A stretch of DNA of 64,000 nucleotides, from NCBI GenBank assembly GCA_018873245.2, contig JAEMBT020000004.1, forward strand, positions 9,668,652-9,732,651, written 5' to 3'. Origin of the DNA: Archegozetes longisetosus (lineage: Eukaryota > Arthropoda > Arachnida > Sarcoptiformes > Trhypochthoniidae). Of this stretch, positions 1 to 12,194 are shown piece by piece. The translations under genes were made by a program, and so were the position numbers. How positions within the stretch are numbered: position 1 is the stretch's first letter; the number at the start of each line of letters is the position of its first letter. The notes under the pieces were generated by a model. It did no database searches. It was not told the origin of the DNA and saw only the letters and a program-made list of their open reading frames with translations.

Positions 1-346
1 TTTTTAAATTGAAATATATTTTGTGTGATTTTAATTTTCCGATATAAGCAGCGCATGCACTCTATCACAACACTTTACAATACTCTTCTCTAAAGCGCTA
101 ATTTTGGTTTACCATTGCTCCCGAACTATTGCTATACCGAACTAATTTGAGCTTCCACCTGTACTAAACTCATCAAAAATTAGCATAATTTGATACAAAC
201 TCCAATTTTTATCGTATCAGATAAATGATGAGAAAATTAAGAAGAGAATGTGTTTCGGTCTATGATTAATAGTCAATTATTATTAGTCATAATGCTAATA
301 TTGCTTTTGCTCTAATTTAATAATTGAACAAATAGTTGAACTAAAT
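1..346. other. AT-rich flank left of the palindrome, no gene seen
   Basis: No open frame of note and no recognisable exon on either strand. The last 30 bases before the palindrome still show weak similarity to the inverted sequence just past its right end, so the repeat may once have reached further out. Confidence 0.6.
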
Positions 347-601
347 AATTTTAGGTTTATTCGCAGTAAATACACTTTTCTGGCAAACGCTACCATGGTT
401 AAACAAATGAAGTTTTTGATGACGCCAAAAAGTCCAACACTGATCCGTAGACCCCTATGGCTAAGATTAATGTAACTTTTGATTTGATTTTAGTTTTATT
501 TGACTTTAAAGTCAGTTATTTTATTGAATATAAATAAAGTGAAAGGGCTGCTCAGTCTATTAGTTTAAAAGCGTTGCTTATTTAGCTTTCAAGTGACCTC
601 T

Positions 602-660
602 AAGTGACCTAGTAGTTAGTGTACTGACCACTAATAGAATAGGGTCGGATTCGCGTACAC
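602..660 (+). repeat. tRNA-like (SINE-type) segment in left palindrome arm
   Basis: GTGACCTAGTAGTTAG resembles a degenerate Pol III A box, and about 45 nt downstream GGGTCGGATTCG resembles a B box. That spacing is close to the A-B distance in tRNA genes. No intact cloverleaf is evident, so this is a tRNA-derived remnant at best and not a functional tRNA. Confidence 0.4.
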
Positions 661-1350
661 ATTTCACAATTGGTTTTTAATATGAAAACATTATTTTTAC
701 TTCAATTTTCATTGGAAAATTTGACTTAAAATTAGACTTAATACGCGTTTGCCTCAATATTATAAAGATCCGTTACCGGTTTAAACATTAGAACAACTTA
801 TTTAGCCGATTAACAATCAATGTATGCAATACATGATTATTACGTGATTAATTCAATTTATTTATATGATTCGTAGATCAAGTTGTTCCTCAATTCTACA
901 TTACCATTTGAGCTTTATTGCATATAATGAGCTGTAATTATTAGTAAATTTGAATTTTTACTTAATTTATTGTTTAGTTTGATGTTCATTACTTTGTATT
1001 CGACTATAACATCCGATCGTGTCAAGTCAAAAGAAATTTTCGGATGTTATAGTCGATTATAAAGTAATCAAAAGGGAATAGCCCATTATATGCAGTAAAG
1101 CTCGAATAATAATGTAGAATTGAGGAACAACTTCGTTTCAAACCACATAAATAAATTGAATTAATCACGTAATAATCATGTATTGCATACATTTATTGCT
1201 AATCGGCTAAATAAGTTGTTGTAATGTTTACGCCGATAACAGATCTTTACAATATTGAGGCAAACGCACAGTAAATCTAATTTTAAGTCCAATTTTCTAG
1301 TGAAAAATTGAAGTAAAAATAATATTTTCACATTAAAAACAATTTGCGAA

Positions 1351-1416
1351 GAGTATACACGAACCTGACCCTGTTCTACTACCAGTGGTCAGTACACTAA
1401 TCACTGGACCACTTAG
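1351..1416 (-). repeat. tRNA-like (SINE-type) segment in right palindrome arm
   Basis: On the minus strand TGGTCCAGTGATTAG matches an A box better than the left-arm copy does. CAGGTTCG follows 46 nt later, where a B box (GGTTCG) would lie. The same module in both arms shows it belongs to the repeated unit. Confidence 0.45.
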
Positions 1417-1655
1417 GAAATTAGTCAACGCTTTTAAACTGATAGATTGGACAGCTTTTTCACTTTATTTATATTCTCTAACATAACTGACATTAAAGTC
1501 AAATAAAACCAAAATCAAATCAAAAGTTACATTAATCCTAGCCATAGGGGTCTACGGGTCAGTGTTAGACTTTTTGGCTCTGAACTGATGAAAATTTGTT
1601 TAATCATAGTAGCGTTTGCCAGAAAAGTGCATTTATTGCTAATAAACCTAAAATT

Positions 1656-4600
1656 GTTTTGCTCTAAACTGTTTTCAGATGATTGAAGGCCCTATTTGCT
1701 TAGTATTTCAATTATATTTATTGTCATTTATATAAATTAGCTTTGAAAATAGGTTCAACTCTTAACTTAAACTAGTTAATTGAAAAGGTTTTTGGACAAG
1801 GGCAATCAATTATAGTTAATGGAAAAGTTTTAAATATTTAATTGAGTAATTAAAATGCAATACTTTGGGAACAGTTTGAATTATTTATTAGAGAAAAACA
1901 AAATATAAGTGTTTAACAACTATTTTACAGTTGAGTCGAGTGTATAACTTATTGAATAATTTTTAAATCGTTAAATTTCAACTGAAGTATTAGATAAATT
2001 ACTCTAAATTTTCCTAAGTTAAACAATAAATGACACATAAAATTTGACGATAGGAAAAATGCAATCTTTTGCTAACAGTCATCCGTGTCTTTATTCCGAG
2101 TACTTAAAAGTTATTCCTAATTGTGTCGGTTAAGAATTTCCTTAAAATTTGAAAATGTATCATGACTTACTTTAAATAAGCAACAATCGCAATCTGTACG
2201 CATTCATTTAAGACACCCTCAATAGTCATTTTAAAACAATCATCTTATCTACAATTTTTTGCCAACTTTTATTCCACTAACTTTTTTTTGTTTTAGGTCT
2301 TCGCGAATACATTCTTACAATAAAAGTAAAAAATATGATAAAAGCCTTTTCTTTCAATAATTTTCTTTTGTTACATTCTCTAGTATCATATATGCCATCA
2401 ATTGTTTCTTCAAATCAGTTCTCTCAGATTCTATCATTTGTGAGGTTAATATGATTTTATTTGTTATGATATGGTAAAATAAAAAGTTTTTCTTTTAAAT
2501 TTTAATTTCTTTTTTACACTCAATCAAAGCAATTGAGAAACTTGTTTACTATTTTGGTCACTTCAAATAATTGAGTTTAATTATTCAAAAGAAAATAATC
2601 AACAGTAAGTTCGAAGATGAGTGAAATATTGCTCAGAGGGGTTCACTACAGTATAATCAGATTAATGAAAAGATAATTATATCTACAAAGTTGCATCTAA
2701 ATCAAGATATTGTCGTGTCGAGTGAACAAATCATTAATTTGAATCTGCCCTAATTTGAAGTGAGTATACACTTTTTAGAAATTGAGGGTCAAGTGGGGAT
2801 TGCATTGGGGGGACAATGACGCCAACATTTTATATGTAATAACAGAGAAACCAGATTACGAGTCAATTCAACGTTTTCTCTAGGCATAGCTTTTGGCTCT
2901 ATTTCTTACTGTGGCATCTTTTTGCTCTTATTTTTAGGCTTTTATATTAGTTTCAAGAACACTGACTAATCTTACACTTCAGATTCAGTTTTGCGAAAGA
3001 AAACAAACTTTTTAACTATAACAAAATTCAGCTTTAGGTCATTTCTGTCGGAATGAAAAGGTGTTGTTTTTTTTCTGAAAAATAGCTCTGCTTTTGAACA
3101 ATAAGCTGATAATGGATTTTATCAGTGTTTGAACGATTCAGTGATTAAAACTTGTGTGAACGCTATCATGCATATCAAGTGCGCTTTACAATAATCGCCT
3201 TTAAATGAATTGTTTATTTTCTATTGAACTGAAATATGATTTAAAAATTGTCCCACATTTTTAGTTGGACGAAATCTTCAGTGCATGATACACACTCTTT
3301 TGTTGGCTCTCGTTGTGTTTCCTCAGTATAAAACTGCTTAATATTCATAACCAAATTTTTAGTTAATGCATAGATCGACTCTTGTTTATAGGCAGACAAA
3401 TAGTTTTTTAAATCCAGTGTTTATATTGTATAAACTAGTCCTTTAATAGGTCATCAAAAGCTAAAAATAAATCTCCATAAAAGTCTTTCAAATTGTAATC
3501 TTATGAGTTTCATCTGTTCACAGTTTGATCATTCATTCGTTTGTTGTGTTCATGTTATGAAACGTTTGCATTTCTTGCTTTTGCTTTCGATTTGTCTCAC
3601 AATAGGATTACTCTCACTTTGAATAGTATTGTGTGAAAATAATTCTTTGCTCACTTCGTTTGGAGCAAGAGATGAAGAGTTTGGATAATAAAATAAAGAT
3701 TTGATGTTTGTTTAACTTTTGGTTTATATCAACAAAAAAGTAAGTCATTTTTACCATTTTATCGAAATTGTCACAGTGGTGTTAAGAATGATGAATCAAT
3801 TATTTTAAATAATAATTGACATGTAAACTCACTTATTATCAAATATGCCTTTCATGAAAAGTTTGTCAGAAGTAACAGTACTTCTAATGAATATTCGGCT
3901 TGTATTTTAACGATTCATTATCGTTCGCTTGAAACTGTGTTTCAGTAAATTAAAGTTGGATTACATTTTCATAAACAAGAAATTGAGTTCAAGATTTTAT
4001 TCAACTCATAGGGTATACTTTTGGAGCAACTTTTTAAGATCAAATTCGAATAAAAATAGTTAATTTGTTGACTTTTTTTTCTTCAAAAAAAGTTCAACAT
4101 ATTATCTGAATTAAAAATACATTCGATATAAAAAGAAAAGATTGTAACATGTGAAAACTGTGGGTATCTGAGTTGCTTTGAAACTTATTGCATTATAATT
4201 TATATCAAATTATATTGTTTGAAAAATATATAACCGAAACATGAAAATTTGACTTAATCATTCATTTTTTCTCGAAGATTCTTTGCTAGAAGGAAATCAC
4301 AATTACTGAAAAGTGCCAGAAATAGTGTAACTTAGATATAATGTAACAATTAAGATAAATTTAAAATTGTAATATTATAAGGGTAATTTAAACAGATTTC
4401 TTCAGATGAGTAAGCCGACCAAGTGGTATTTAAGATAGATGTTTAAAAAGATTCATCAAGTGTGCAAGTTATTGATGCAAAACTAAAAACTTTTCCTCAA
4501 CTAATAATAACTTATGGCAAGACTTGCCCCGAATTTAATGACTTATTAACAATTAAAGTCATTAGTCGCTCTTTCAATATTCATGAATTTTTTTATTGCG

Positions 4601-5263
4601 ACAATAGTTTAGTAATTATGGTTATATTCAAAATTTGAGATCAATTTAAAACTAGTAGTTCGTTGAATAGGTAATTGAAGATAATACAGGTTATCTAGTA
4701 AATAAATACGCTTTTTGTTACTTTGAATACCGCGTAAAGGAGAATGGGTTGTCAAAATATAGGAAGTGCAGCATCTCTGCCTTTGGTAGGCTCTAGGCAT
4801 TTCCGTAAATCAGCTCTAAATGACCCATTTATTACTCATTCAGGAGAAAGTTATCATCTTAATAGTTGCAATCTTAAGCACCCTAACAATTATGACATCT
4901 TCTAAACACTTGTAAAATTCGAGAATTAATAAAACTCAGCCTCGTTTGCGAATTTTTAATTAATACATAAACATTTATGATGATATTTAATTTTTTCTTC
5001 TCTCTCACTTCACGATCACTGAACTCAACCTATTTTTCTTCTCTACTCATTTAATTCTCTCGTAAGAATGCTATCTCGAATACTCATCACATTCTCCTGT
5101 AGCCATCCACACAATCATATATTAAGTCTCAATTGAAACTTTCAACACTAACAAATCCAGTTATATAGAAACTAGTCAAGTTTTTAATTTCAATCATATT
5201 AATTGGAGTTTCAATTGAATATTATTGTTTGACTTTATTAGATCTGACGATAAGAATACGAAA
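1656..5263. other. Intergenic, no gene recognised
   Basis: This is AT-rich sequence with only short chance frames. No exon with flanking splice sites and no family motif was found. The 300 bp before 5264 is the likely promoter and 5' UTR of the prolyl 4-hydroxylase gene, but I see no distinct core promoter element. Confidence 0.6.
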
Positions 5264-7514
5264 ATGCGTGCATACCTTTTACTCATTGTGTATTTAACTT
5301 ATGTAAAATGTGACATCTTTAGTTCATCTGCACATCTTCAAAGTCTTATGTATCTGTAAGTTTGATGATAGTATTTCTTAGCAGTGATTACATATCGCCG
5401 TACTGTATACTATCAAATATTTTAACCTCTAATAAACTTTTTTAGCGAAAGACATTTGGTTAGTTCAATGTCTAGTTATTTATCAAAGGTGGAATCTACA
5501 CTTGAAGAAATCAAAAGGTGAATGTTATACTGATCTAAATGTGATAAGACTTGAGTGGTTAATTGATTGGACTGATAATTGAACTTTTCTTACTGTAAAA
5601 CCAGTTATTTGGAAGAATTCTCAGATACTGCCGGACGCACTGAATTTCAAGGAACATACGCTTCTGATGCCATTATAGGCAATCCTTTGCAAGCGTTCCA
5701 ATTAGTCAAAAGGCTTACAATCAATTGGGGAAGAATTAAGGATAAAATCAATAATCAAAATTGGAAGAGTAAGTCTTCAAAGCTTTTGTGAATAGAAGTT
5801 GAAAAGTTTGAAATTTTTAGTTATAAGAATAGTTTAGATAGTTTTGGAGATAAAATCTTTTAGAATCTGTTGAATCTATCAATTGAAAAATTTCTCACTT
5901 TAGAAGTTGAAGAGCTAACAAATGTTTACAACACATTCATGCCTAATCAAGAAGATCTTCACGGAGCAGCTCTAGCACTGGTTAGATTACAAGATACTTA
6001 TAATCTGAATATGTCTGACTTAGCCCGAGGCAGTATTTTTGGTTATCAGACGAACGTTGAAATGACTGGTACACGATTTCAATATTAACCTATAATACTT
6101 TTTATTATCCATTATTCAATTTATTCTTATGATTGATTATAATTCCATTAGCTCGAGATTGTTTATATTTGGGCAAACATTCATTCAATAATGGCTATTA
6201 CGGTCTTTCAATCGAGTGGTTTGAGGAAGCCTTGATTAGAGCTCATCGTGAAGGAAATACAACTGCCTCTGTCGAAGAGATTATGCCTTTTTACAATATG
6301 GCAGTTGAAATTGTAGGTTAATTATTATATCAAGTCTATCATATAATAACTCACCAATACTTTTCTCACTCAAAGCATGACGACTTGGAGTCTAAACAAT
6401 TTACCGACAATTCTAATGAAACAAAAACTAGCCCCTCAGCAAAACTCAAAATTGTTGATGGCGATAATGATGACTATCGTAATTATCAAGCGTTATGTAG
6501 AGGAGAAACATTACGAGTTAGTTCGTGTTACTTGTTAATTATTATTCTTCTAAAACATATTCATTCAATTCGTCGTTTTGTCTTATGATAGGATCCAAAA
6601 GATGAGAAAAACTTGAAATGTTTCGTAACAAATAAAGGACATCCGCTTTTGATTTTACAACCTGTTAAGGTCGAAGTTTTCAATGAAAACCCTTACGTTG
6701 CTATGTTCCACGATCTAATGACTGAATATGAAATGAAAGTTTATAGAGATTTAGCCATTCCAATGGTATGCATATTTTATTTTTAAATGCTTCATATAAA
6801 TCTGTACAAACTATTTCTCTTCTATAGTTGACTCGAGCGAGAGTTCAAACTGAAGATCATGGCGACGAAGTATCAAAAGTCAGAACTAGTCAGACTGCTT
6901 GGTTTTCTCCAGAACATCATCAAGTTATTGGAAAAATCAACAAGAGAGTGGAAGCAGTCACTGGACTATCGATTAATATGGATAAAAGCCATTGTGAATT
7001 AGTGCAAATTGCCAATTATGGGATGGGAGGACATTATGTACCACATTATGACTATTTAATAGTTGATCGACCACCTGAGAAAAGGCATTTAGCGCCTCCC
7101 CGAGAAGTTCAAGCGGGAGACAGGACTGCAACCACTATGTTTTATGTGAGTTATGGCTTATGTCAGTTACAACAACTGTTTACCAATCTTGTTACCAATC
7201 ATTTATTGAATAGTTATCCAACGTTTTACGCGGCGGTTCGACTGTTTTTCCAAGATTAGGGGCAAAAGTATCACCAGAGAAGGGATCAGCTGTCTTCTGG
7301 TATAACCTATACAGAAATGGCGAAGGAATTGAAGATACAATACATGGCGCGTGTCCTGTCCTAATGGGTGAAAAATGGGGTATGTCATCATTGACTTCCT
7401 CTAGAATTGATTGATTTTAACTTTTAAATTACTTCTCAAATAGTCGCCAATTACTGGATTAGGGAAGTGGGACAAGCATTTAGGAGACCGTGTTCTATGA
7501 ATCCGAACGAATGA
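5264..7514 (+). CDS. P4HA: Prolyl 4-hydroxylase subunit alpha (collagen P4H)
   Basis: Ten exons: 5264-5355, 5446-5517, 5605-5768, 5904-6068, 6152-6312, 6376-6516, 6592-6765, 6828-7145, 7214-7379, 7444-7514. They give 507 aa, near the family's usual 520-550. The protein is an ER enzyme that hydroxylates prolines in collagen, using Fe(II), 2-oxoglutarate, O2 and ascorbate, in a tetramer with PDI. Visible parts: a signal peptide at about 1-16, an N-terminal dimerisation region, the TPR-like peptide-binding region with LVRLQDTYNL, then the dioxygenase domain. Iron ligands are His396, Asp398 (PHYDY) and His473 (HGACPVL); Lys483 would bind 2-oxoglutarate. There is no KDEL-like tail, as expected since PDI retains the complex. 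Exon 4 is set at 5904 because the earlier acceptor (5863) puts a stop in frame. The REXO5-like gene converges on it 491 bp away. Confidence 0.93.
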
Positions 7515-8005
7515 GATCTTTTGCATGTCATCAAATTAGATAAGACAATTGAAATTAGTCCAACCTTTCAGAGTAGTTCACAAGCAAATAGTTATCATTT
7601 AATTTGCTTAGTAATCTCTGTCAAAGTAATCCATGCATTTATGATATACTATAAAAACAAAGCAAAAATGGATGGATTTATTGGTTTTTAAGCTTTCAAA
7701 ACAGATAATTAAATACTCTGTATAATAATCGGCACATTTCCTGATACTAAACAGTGAGATATACTATAAATATATGATTAATTTGTAATATAATGTATTG
7801 TAAGATATTTAAACTATTATTCGCATCAATAAAAGTTATTTTGTTACAAAAAATGTTTTAACCTATAATTATGAGTCAATTATTACAAAATAGTTTGCGG
7901 AAAAAGAGAGTTGAAAAATAAAATAAAATCTTGACAGCACTGAAATGAGGCTAAATTATGGGTTCATTGATATTCAATCACTTGAATAATTCTCTTATTT
8001 GAATG
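7515..8005. terminator. Shared convergent 3' region with crossing poly(A) signals
   Basis: AATAAA at 7828-7833 (+) would serve the prolyl hydroxylase gene. The nearest minus-strand AATAAA downstream of the exonuclease stop is at 7677-7682. If both are used, the two 3' UTRs overlap by roughly 150 bp. No gene lies between the stop codons. Confidence 0.5.
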
Positions 8006-9517
8006 CTAGAATTTGATAAAACAGTGACCAATTTTATTTAGTACAATACAAATCGCTTTATCGGTCAGAATCATACGATTTATTGCTTCTGACAAATTAC
8101 TGTTCAGTTTAGTAACAGAACTAAATATTGTCAGTAACTTATCGTTGCTTTCCAGGTCTATGTGATCGTAAAATATACTTAATTTGGTATTTGAACGTTC
8201 CAAAAAACTAGTTATAGGCATTGAGGTCGCATCAATATCAATCAAATTTGAGGAATCTTTTTTCAGTAAGACTCGATCACCAAATTTTAAACCCATAGCT
8301 AGTTTCAATTTGACTAATTTCATGGCAGCAATAGCGTCTTCAGAAGAGTCATGACCTGTCGCGTCGTTATTTTGAATGTTCATGTTGAGAAACTTAGCGC
8401 TCAATTGCTTTAAACTAGATTTAATCTGTCTCGTGCCAGACAGATTATAGATAACACTCGTATCAATGATATACGGGTGAATTAGTTGTAAAGCCTGTAA
8501 ATCAGAGTTAAGTGATTGACCACAAAGTATCGCGTCTTCAGGCAGTATTCGATTTAATTCTTTGTGGACATCATCTAGCGTCACATTTACTGGGTCTAAT
8601 AGTTTCTTCGTTACTCCACTATATTTTGTTAAATAATTAATGATTTTATTTTTAGGCTTAACTAAAGTGTCATAAACTACTTCACAGTTTTCATTAACAA
8701 CTGATATTCGCGTGACTTCTAGTTTCTGAGCGGTTGTCAAACACATCTCACAGTCGAGTGAATAGATGGGCGACGAATCGCTCACCGGAGAATATTTGGC
8801 TTTTGTTTTATTAAAATTACTACTGTTTGAATCAGATGATGATAAGGGATACTTTTCAATGGATAACTGAAGAGTAGATAGTAGTAGTTTAGTCCTGGAG
8901 ATCCGCTCTTCTGATGGTATTGCAATCCCATTGCCATCGGAACTGGTTTTCTTTGATTTCAAATGTAACTTGTGTAATTGTCTGTTACTTAACGGCACGT
9001 TTAACAGTGAGTTTATCCAACTATCGTTTGCCTCAAATTTAATTTTGAATTTAAAGTCATCTTCGTTGAACACCTGATGGTCGAAGTGGCAGTCAAGCAC
9101 AAAAATAGCTACTTTTGTGGCTTTTGTTGGCTTAATCACTTTACACCAGTTGGGAGGACTTGAGAGTCGAGGTCCAGGAAGGAGACATGCTAACAAAAAC
9201 GACTGAATGTCGGAGACGCTCAACTTTGTCTCGGTTGAACCATTGATGAGTTGTTCATTTTCTAAATAAAACTTTGGTCTCTCTTTAGACAAACGAATGG
9301 ATAACTTTTTTCTCAATTCAGACATCTCCTTGAAATTGGATGTGAACACATGAGTTTTGTCTTCTGAGGATTTGCTATTACTATTGTCTTCGTGACAATC
9401 TGATGCATTGTTTTGATCTTCTAATTGATTATTAGTATTAATCAAATCAATAAAAGCACTTATTTTTCTCTTTTTATTTTCCAATTTTTTCAACTTTCTA
9501 TCGCTCGTTCTCTTCAT
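8006..9517 (-). CDS. REXO5: DEDDh 3'-5' RNA exonuclease, REXO5/NEF-sp family
   Basis: A single-exon gene of 503 aa. The exonuclease domain covers about 250-410: Exo I SLDCEM (Asp255, Glu257), Exo II GQSLNSDLQAL (Asp339) and Exo III GHDSSEDA (His389, Asp394), so all five DEDDh residues are present. LPEDAILCGQSLNSD and HPYIIDTSVIYNL are typical of REXO5 rather than REXO1 or REXO4. In flies the orthologue trims snoRNA and rRNA 3' ends, which suggests a nuclear or nucleolar role here. The N terminus is lysine-rich (RKLKKLENKKRK), a plausible nuclear signal. Residues 110-150 match the family's N-terminal segment before the nuclease. The vertebrate C-terminal RRMs are not recognisable in the last 90 residues. 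The start is the first ATG of the frame. The gene is head to head with DDX41. Confidence 0.88.
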   Translation of the reverse strand: MKRTSDRKLKKLENKKRKISAFIDLINTNNQLEDQNNASDCHEDNSNSKSSEDKTHVFTSNFKEMSELRKKLSIRLSKERPKFYLENEQLINGSTETKLSVSDIQSFLLACLLPGPRLSSPPNWCKVIKPTKATKVAIFVLDCHFDHQVFNEDDFKFKIKFEANDSWINSLLNVPLSNRQLHKLHLKSKKTSSDGNGIAIPSEERISRTKLLLSTLQLSIEKYPLSSSDSNSSNFNKTKAKYSPVSDSSPIYSLDCEMCLTTAQKLEVTRISVVNENCEVVYDTLVKPKNKIINYLTKYSGVTKKLLDPVNVTLDDVHKELNRILPEDAILCGQSLNSDLQALQLIHPYIIDTSVIYNLSGTRQIKSSLKQLSAKFLNMNIQNNDATGHDSSEDAIAAMKLVKLKLAMGLKFGDRVLLKKDSSNLIDIDATSMPITSFLERSNTKLSIFYDHIDLESNDKLLTIFSSVTKLNSNLSEAINRMILTDKAICIVLNKIGHCFIKF

Positions 9518-9949
9518 GGTTTACGAAATGATTTAAACTATTGTTATTAAATGAAATCAACTTAATTTGATTACATATTATTTAAACTAAAGAAATAGAA
9601 TTTCATATTGATATTAATGATCACACGTTTTATAGACCTTTAATGATTGCAAAACATATTTAAATGGATACTAAACCAAAAGATGGCACAACCGTTATTC
9701 TGATTGGTGTTCACGTGAACGCATGGTATTATGGTTAAGATGGCACTACATCTGTTACTGTTTCTAAACTTTTGCTTAACATCTAATTCGTTTCAAATCG
9801 TTTGTTTTGATAATTTCTAAGTCATAGTTTAATACAATAGTTGTTACTCAAATCACTTAATTTAATCATTGATTAAATACAAGTTAACTATTTTTCTGAA
9901 CAAATAAATTGCAATGAATTAACTCGAAGTTAACCGAAGAGAAGACAAA
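9518..9949. promoter_or_regulatory. Bidirectional promoter of REXO5-like and DDX41
   Basis: The 432 bp between two divergent start codons must hold both promoters. It contains GTTCACGTGAAC (9709-9720), a 12-bp palindrome with a CACGTG E-box at its centre. An inverted CCAAT box (ATTGG) lies just before it at 9703-9707. Two direct copies of AAGATGGCAC (9680-9689 and 9737-9746) flank the E-box and recall YY1/Pho-type ATGGC elements. The assignment to particular factors is inference. Confidence 0.6.
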
Positions 9950-11952
<2,003 letters not shown>

Positions 11953-11994
11953 CCGACTATAATAACAATTCATCAAAAGTATTGTTACAATTGA

Positions 11995-12000
11995 AATAAA
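11995..12000 (+). terminator. Poly(A) signal of DDX41
   Basis: AATAAA begins 42 bp after the stop codon and is the first in the 3' flank, implying a very short 3' UTR. Confidence 0.7.
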
Positions 12001-12160
12001 GCTGTTTTTCATTGATAACTCTCTGTAATATCGTATAATTTATATATAGTGCGAATGAAATGCATGAATATCTTCTCGGGTCGTGATTAGACTTTATTAT
12101 TATTATATAATATTTTAGTTAATATTTTGCTGATTCGCACTCATATAGGAATGCATAGAA

Positions 12161-12194
12161 GGAGAGAGGAGAGAGAGAGAGAGAGCAAGAGAGA
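12161..12194. repeat. (GA)n tract, interrupted
   Basis: The purine strand is +. The longest pure run is about 16-18 bp, and it is the leftmost of the eleven GA/CT tracts. Confidence 0.9.

Larger units (their letters stand above)
347..1655. repeat. 1.3 kb imperfect palindrome (foldback-type inverted repeat)
   Basis: The left arm (347-1016) is the reverse complement of the right arm (1040-1655) around a spacer of about 23 nt. The inner ends pair closely: 988-1016 against 1040-1068, sharing CGACTATAACATCCGA. The outer ends also pair: ACTTTTCTGGCAAACGCTAC near 374-393 is matched inverted near 1610-1630. Identity over well-aligned stretches looks like 85-90% by eye. The arms differ by about 54 nt, mostly an extra AT-rich piece near 920-980 in the left arm. 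I see no transposase frame and no clear target-site duplication. It could be a foldback/MITE-like element or two head-to-head copies of one repeat. Confidence 0.85.

Noticed and set aside
602..660. A functional tRNA gene in the palindrome
   Set aside because: The A and B boxes are degenerate and no intact acceptor stem or cloverleaf is visible, so it is kept only as a tRNA-like remnant.
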